In this document: one piece after another, positions 7,492-9,954 of the stretch | Numbering within the stretch: position 1 is the stretch's first letter | Layout: each line of letters starts with the position of its first letter | Assembly: GCA_030642845.1 (NCBI GenBank) | Contig: DAOWMZ010000034.1 | Location: forward strand, 1-9,954 | Source of the DNA: Candidatus Zixiibacteriota bacterium | Lineage (GTDB): Bacteria > Zixibacteria > MSB-5A5 > GN15 > FEB-12 | Reading direction: 5' to 3' | Length of the DNA: 9,954 bases | Translations under genes and position numbers: made by a program | The notes under the pieces: generated by a model | Told to the model about the DNA's origin: nothing | The model's input: only the letters and a program-made list of their open reading frames with translations | Database searches by the model: none

Positions 7492-7512
7492 ATTATTAAT
7501 ATTGTAATCAAA

Positions 7513-8727
7513 TTAACAAACTGGTGTTATAGCACTGGTACAAAGGCTACGGATACTATCCAATTGATTTGATATTCCAAGAGTATCAAGATAACTGATA
7601 TCAACAGCTGATTTGTCATTTTTCTTTATATTATTACATTCATCCAAATCAGTGGCATAAGCCAGGTGTACAGCTGTAAGCGGACTGATTATGGAAGCTG
7701 CTGCTTCGCTGGGATTATAATGCCAGGCTACAGCTTCCACGACCGTATCCCTTAGTCCCCAAAGCGACAACAAATAAGCACCAATAGCCGCATCACTGAC
7801 TCCCATTACTTTCATTTGTGCTTTATAAAAAGGTATCGATTCACCTCTGGAAAGTTCAAGAGCTTCACAGAATTCATCTTTAAAAGAAGTGAGCATCACC
7901 AGTTGCCCAACAGCATGAAGTGTACCTGACAAAAGAGAATCGTTTGTTAACATATTATTCAACCCAAAAGCATGGGCGATCATTCGAGCTTTAGTTCCAA
8001 CAGCAATTCCTCTGTTGTAAATTGATTCGACAGAAAATCCGGGCAAGTTTGCATTATCAAATTGTCCGAAAACACCGGCTGCGAATACAATCCCCTCAAC
8101 TGTATCAATTCCCAGAGTATTAATTGCCTGAGTAATATTTTCAACTCTACTTCTCAAACCAAAAAAAGCTGAGTTGGCTGTTGCCAGTACTTTGGCGGTA
8201 ATACCAATATCCTGACCAACCAGATTTGCGATTTTTTGAATTGAAGTATTTTCGTTTTGTAATTCTTCCACTAGTTTATTATGAATTTCTGGTAAACTTG
8301 GCAATGTACCAATAGCGGCAATCCTATCGCATAATTCTTTATTGGATAAGAAATTGTGGAGTTTCATTGAATCATTGACCATTGAAACTACCAATTCAGG
8401 ATTACAAGGACTAGATATAAACTGATGAACAATTGACCAGGATTCATGCATAGTATTTCTATCAACTTCCTTGTCAATTATCATGTATCTTAATGTCTCT
8501 GAGTGCTCGTTTGTAATATTTTTAAGTAAATCTGTCCCCGACATATCAGACAATTGCATTTTGCAAATAACAATATTATAGGGTGATTCATTTACTTCTC
8601 TTATTGCCTCTTCACCACTCAAAACAATTTTTGAATCCCAGTCATCAGTCAATTTCTCATGAATCTGTTCAATATCATTGTTCTCTGAAGATTGATATTC
8701 AACTAATAGAATTCTCTGAGTATTCAT
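7513..8727 (-). CDS. Degenerate receiver domain fused to an HDOD domain
   Basis: Residues 1-120 have the order and length of a response-regulator receiver, and residues 135-345 form an HDOD domain. The receiver has lost its chemistry. The acidic pair reads LVEYQ instead of LVDDE, the phospho-acceptor Asp is Lys56 (NIVICKMQLSDMSG, compare DVVVSDMRMPGMDG), and the Lys of the KPC motif is Ser106 (ISSPCNPE). It therefore cannot be phosphorylated in the usual way. The HDOD part shows LPSLPEIHNKL, IGITAKVLATANSAFFGL, INTLGIDTVEG, LHAVGQLVM (His kept, the HD Asp replaced by Ala) and AVAWHYNPSEA. HDOD proteins are non-catalytic signalling scaffolds linked to motility, cyclic dinucleotides and stress control. 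A GGAGA site ends six bases before ATG 8727. It is transcribed alone, with a leader toward ettA. Confidence 0.93.
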   Translation of the reverse strand: MNTQRILLVEYQSSENNDIEQIHEKLTDDWDSKIVLSGEEAIREVNESPYNIVICKMQLSDMSGTDLLKNITNEHSETLRYMIIDKEVDRNTMHESWSIVHQFISSPCNPELVVSMVNDSMKLHNFLSNKELCDRIAAIGTLPSLPEIHNKLVEELQNENTSIQKIANLVGQDIGITAKVLATANSAFFGLRSRVENITQAINTLGIDTVEGIVFAAGVFGQFDNANLPGFSVESIYNRGIAVGTKARMIAHAFGLNNMLTNDSLLSGTLHAVGQLVMLTSFKDEFCEALELSRGESIPFYKAQMKVMGVSDAAIGAYLLSLWGLRDTVVEAVAWHYNPSEAAASIISPLTAVHLAYATDLDECNNIKKNDKSAVDISYLDTLGISNQLDSIRSLCTSAITPVC

Positions 8728-8826
8728 AAATTATCTCCACTCAAAATAATTTTAATCGTTTTGTGTCTAAGCACATTATCATCATATTATGAAATATTTT
8801 CATTCCTGGTATAGAAAGGTTTTACT

Positions 8827-8858
8827 GGTATTTACGGTATTTATATTACCTATATACC
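8827..8858. repeat. Cluster of GGTA direct and inverted repeats
   Basis: GGTATTTA occurs twice (8827-8834 and 8836-8843), followed by TATTACC and TATATACC in inverse orientation. Outer GGTAT/ATACC and inner GGTA/TACC arms can pair. It lies about 100 bases upstream of the HDOD start on the minus strand and could be an operator or a leader hairpin. It could also be chance in AT-rich sequence. Confidence 0.3.
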
Positions 8859-8977
8859 CGACTACTATGTTCTTATCGGAAAACAATTAAAAACCTTAAC
8901 ATTATTGAACATTTTTGGAATTAAAGACTGCTCCAAAATACTGTTTTTTATAAAATATCTTTAGAATAATTCGTTAC

Positions 8978-9006
8978 TTGCCAGTATATGCCCAGTGTAT
9001 TATCAT
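8978..9006 (+). promoter_or_regulatory. Candidate sigma-70-like promoter of ettA
   Basis: TTGCCA at 8978-8983 and TATCAT at 9001-9006 are separated by the optimal 17 bases, each with one or two mismatches to consensus. The start would fall near 9013, giving a leader of about 33 bases. The position and spacing are good, but the promoter consensus of this lineage is not known to me. Confidence 0.4.
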
Positions 9007-9045
9007 TGCATCAATTGTTAATTATCCTAACAGGAGATATTATTG

Positions 9046-9954
9046 ATGGCTGAGAAGTATATTTTTCATATGCAAGGTGTGAATAAATTTTACGGACAAA
9101 AACAGGTTCTTAAAGATATAAACCTGAGCTTCTATCCAGGTGCAAAAATTGGTATTGTCGGAGAAAACGGTTCAGGTAAAACCACAGTCCTTCGGATAAT
9201 GGCCGGACTCGATAAAGAAATTCAGGGAGATGCATTTATTACTCTTGGTTTTAGTTCAGGAATTGTAGAGCAAGAGCCTAAACTTGATCCAAATCTAACC
9301 GTACGCCAGACTATAGAATTAGCCTTTAGTGAAACCAAAGCACTTCTTGATGAATACAACCAGCTTGCCGACAGCATGGCTTCTCCTATGGATGATGACG
9401 AAATGCAAAAAGCGATGGATAGGATGAGCATATTGCAGGATAAAATTGACACCCTTGATGCCTGGAATCTTGATCAGACAATTAATATTGCCAGCGATGC
9501 CCTCTGTCTTCCGGGGGATGAAAGAATTGTCAGTACTTTGTCCGGGGGTGAGAGACGAAGAGTTGCTTTGTGTAAAATTCTTTTGGAACGACCAGATTTA
9601 TTACTTCTGGATGAGCCTACTAACCATCTTGATGCCGAAACAGTCAGTTGGCTTGAAGAGCAGCTTCGGGAGTACCCTGGTACTGTGATTATTGTTACTC
9701 ATGATCGCTACTTTCTGGATAATGTCACTAAATGGATCCTTGAGTTGGAAAATGGTCATGGTATTCCCTGGGAAGGTAATTATACATTATGGTTGGAACA
9801 GAAATTAGCAGAATTAGTTGCTTCTGAGAAAAAAAACTCTCCCCGTTCTCAGGTTTTGCAGAGAGAACTTGCATGGATAAAGATGAGTCGAGGCGATCGC
9901 AATGAACTTGCCCGTTCACGCATCACGGAATACGAACAATTGGTGGCTCGTGAA
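9046..9954 (+). CDS. ettA: Partial: EttA, ABC-F energy-dependent translational throttle protein
   Basis: The frame opens at ATG 9046, with AGGAG nine bases upstream, and runs to the window end, giving 303 of about 555 residues. The start MAEKYIFHMQGVNKFYGQKQVL closely follows E. coli EttA. Seen are Walker A GENGSGKT (39-46), Q-loop VEQEP, signature LSGGERRRVALCKILL (165-180), Walker B with catalytic Glu (LLLLDEPTNHLD, 185-196) and the switch His in VTHDRYFLD (His219). GIPWEGNYTLWLEQK and the linker LQRELAWIKMS are EttA-specific. The arm insertion that touches P-site tRNA lies at about 95-140. EttA binds the ribosomal E site and gates the first steps of elongation according to the ATP/ADP state. 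It has no membrane domain. The second ATPase domain lies beyond the window. Confidence 0.96.
   Translation, partial: MAEKYIFHMQGVNKFYGQKQVLKDINLSFYPGAKIGIVGENGSGKTTVLRIMAGLDKEIQGDAFITLGFSSGIVEQEPKLDPNLTVRQTIELAFSETKALLDEYNQLADSMASPMDDDEMQKAMDRMSILQDKIDTLDAWNLDQTINIASDALCLPGDERIVSTLSGGERRRVALCKILLERPDLLLLDEPTNHLDAETVSWLEEQLREYPGTVIIVTHDRYFLDNVTKWILELENGHGIPWEGNYTLWLEQKLAELVASEKKNSPRSQVLQRELAWIKMSRGDRNELARSRITEYEQLVARE

Larger units (their letters stand above)
8728..9045. other. Divergent intergenic region between the HDOD gene and ettA
   Basis: The 318 bases contain no protein-like frame and no RNA gene I recognise. They hold a perfect short palindrome, ATGAAA-TAT-TTTCAT, at 8789-8803, the GGTA/TACC cluster at 8827-8858 and a candidate ettA promoter at 8978-9006. 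A weak seven-base hairpin (TTTTGGA/TCCAAAA) lies at 8913-8938. Confidence 0.5.

Noticed and set aside
8913..8938. Hairpin TTTTGGA/TCCAAAA followed by a T run as a terminator
   Set aside because: The stem is only seven mostly A-T pairs with a 12-base loop, and no plus-strand transcript upstream needs terminating there.
1..9954. CRISPR arrays, tRNA or rRNA genes, insertion sequences, toxin-antitoxin pairs
   Set aside because: No regularly spaced repeats, cloverleaf-like sequence, transposase frames or small overlapping gene pairs were found on either strand.

Overview
The window is about 10 kb of AT-rich bacterial chromosome. The best lineage clue is the long secreted gene at 4470-7431. It combines Trp-rich modules, a GACC...NPC cysteine knot and dockerin-like EF-hand repeats followed by FKGGxAPPP tails. 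I associate this architecture with FCB-group candidate phyla such as Zixibacteria. That assignment comes from recognising the style of the protein, not from a search. Nothing here looks like phage, plasmid, CRISPR or an insertion sequence.

Layout from left to right. (1) 1-432 (+) is the strongly basic C-terminal part of a protein, probably a DEAD-box RNA helicase tail, cut by the window edge. (2) About 493-790 (+) is wreckage: the N-terminus of a MobA-like molybdenum cofactor guanylyltransferase, frameshifted and then joined to what looks like the last membrane segments of a carrier. (3) 798-3151 (-) is a cydA-cydB operon for cytochrome bd oxidase, with a four-base ATGA overlap and good ribosome sites. 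(4) 3331-4134 (-) is a GNAT acetyltransferase gene interrupted by an in-frame TGA at the expected position of a conserved Trp. (5) 4470-7431 (+) is the large secreted multidomain protein, broken by a frameshift in a short AT run near 5941-5946 and closed by a clear intrinsic terminator. (6) 7513-8727 (-) is a receiver-like plus HDOD regulator whose receiver has lost its phosphorylation residues. (7) 9046 to the end (+) is the first 303 codons of ettA, an ABC-F translation factor.

Functionally these are separate units. The bd oxidase gives high-affinity oxygen respiration, EttA and the putative helicase belong to translation and RNA metabolism, the HDOD protein is a signalling output, and the secreted protein is presumably displayed or assembled outside the cell. 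The main biological points are the modular dockerin-type exoprotein and the non-phosphorylatable receiver-HDOD protein.

The main caution is that three of the eight genes carry a lesion (mobA, GNAT, exoprotein). This could be true gene decay or residual sequencing error, and read-level checking would decide. I found no convincing undescribed defence or mobile system.
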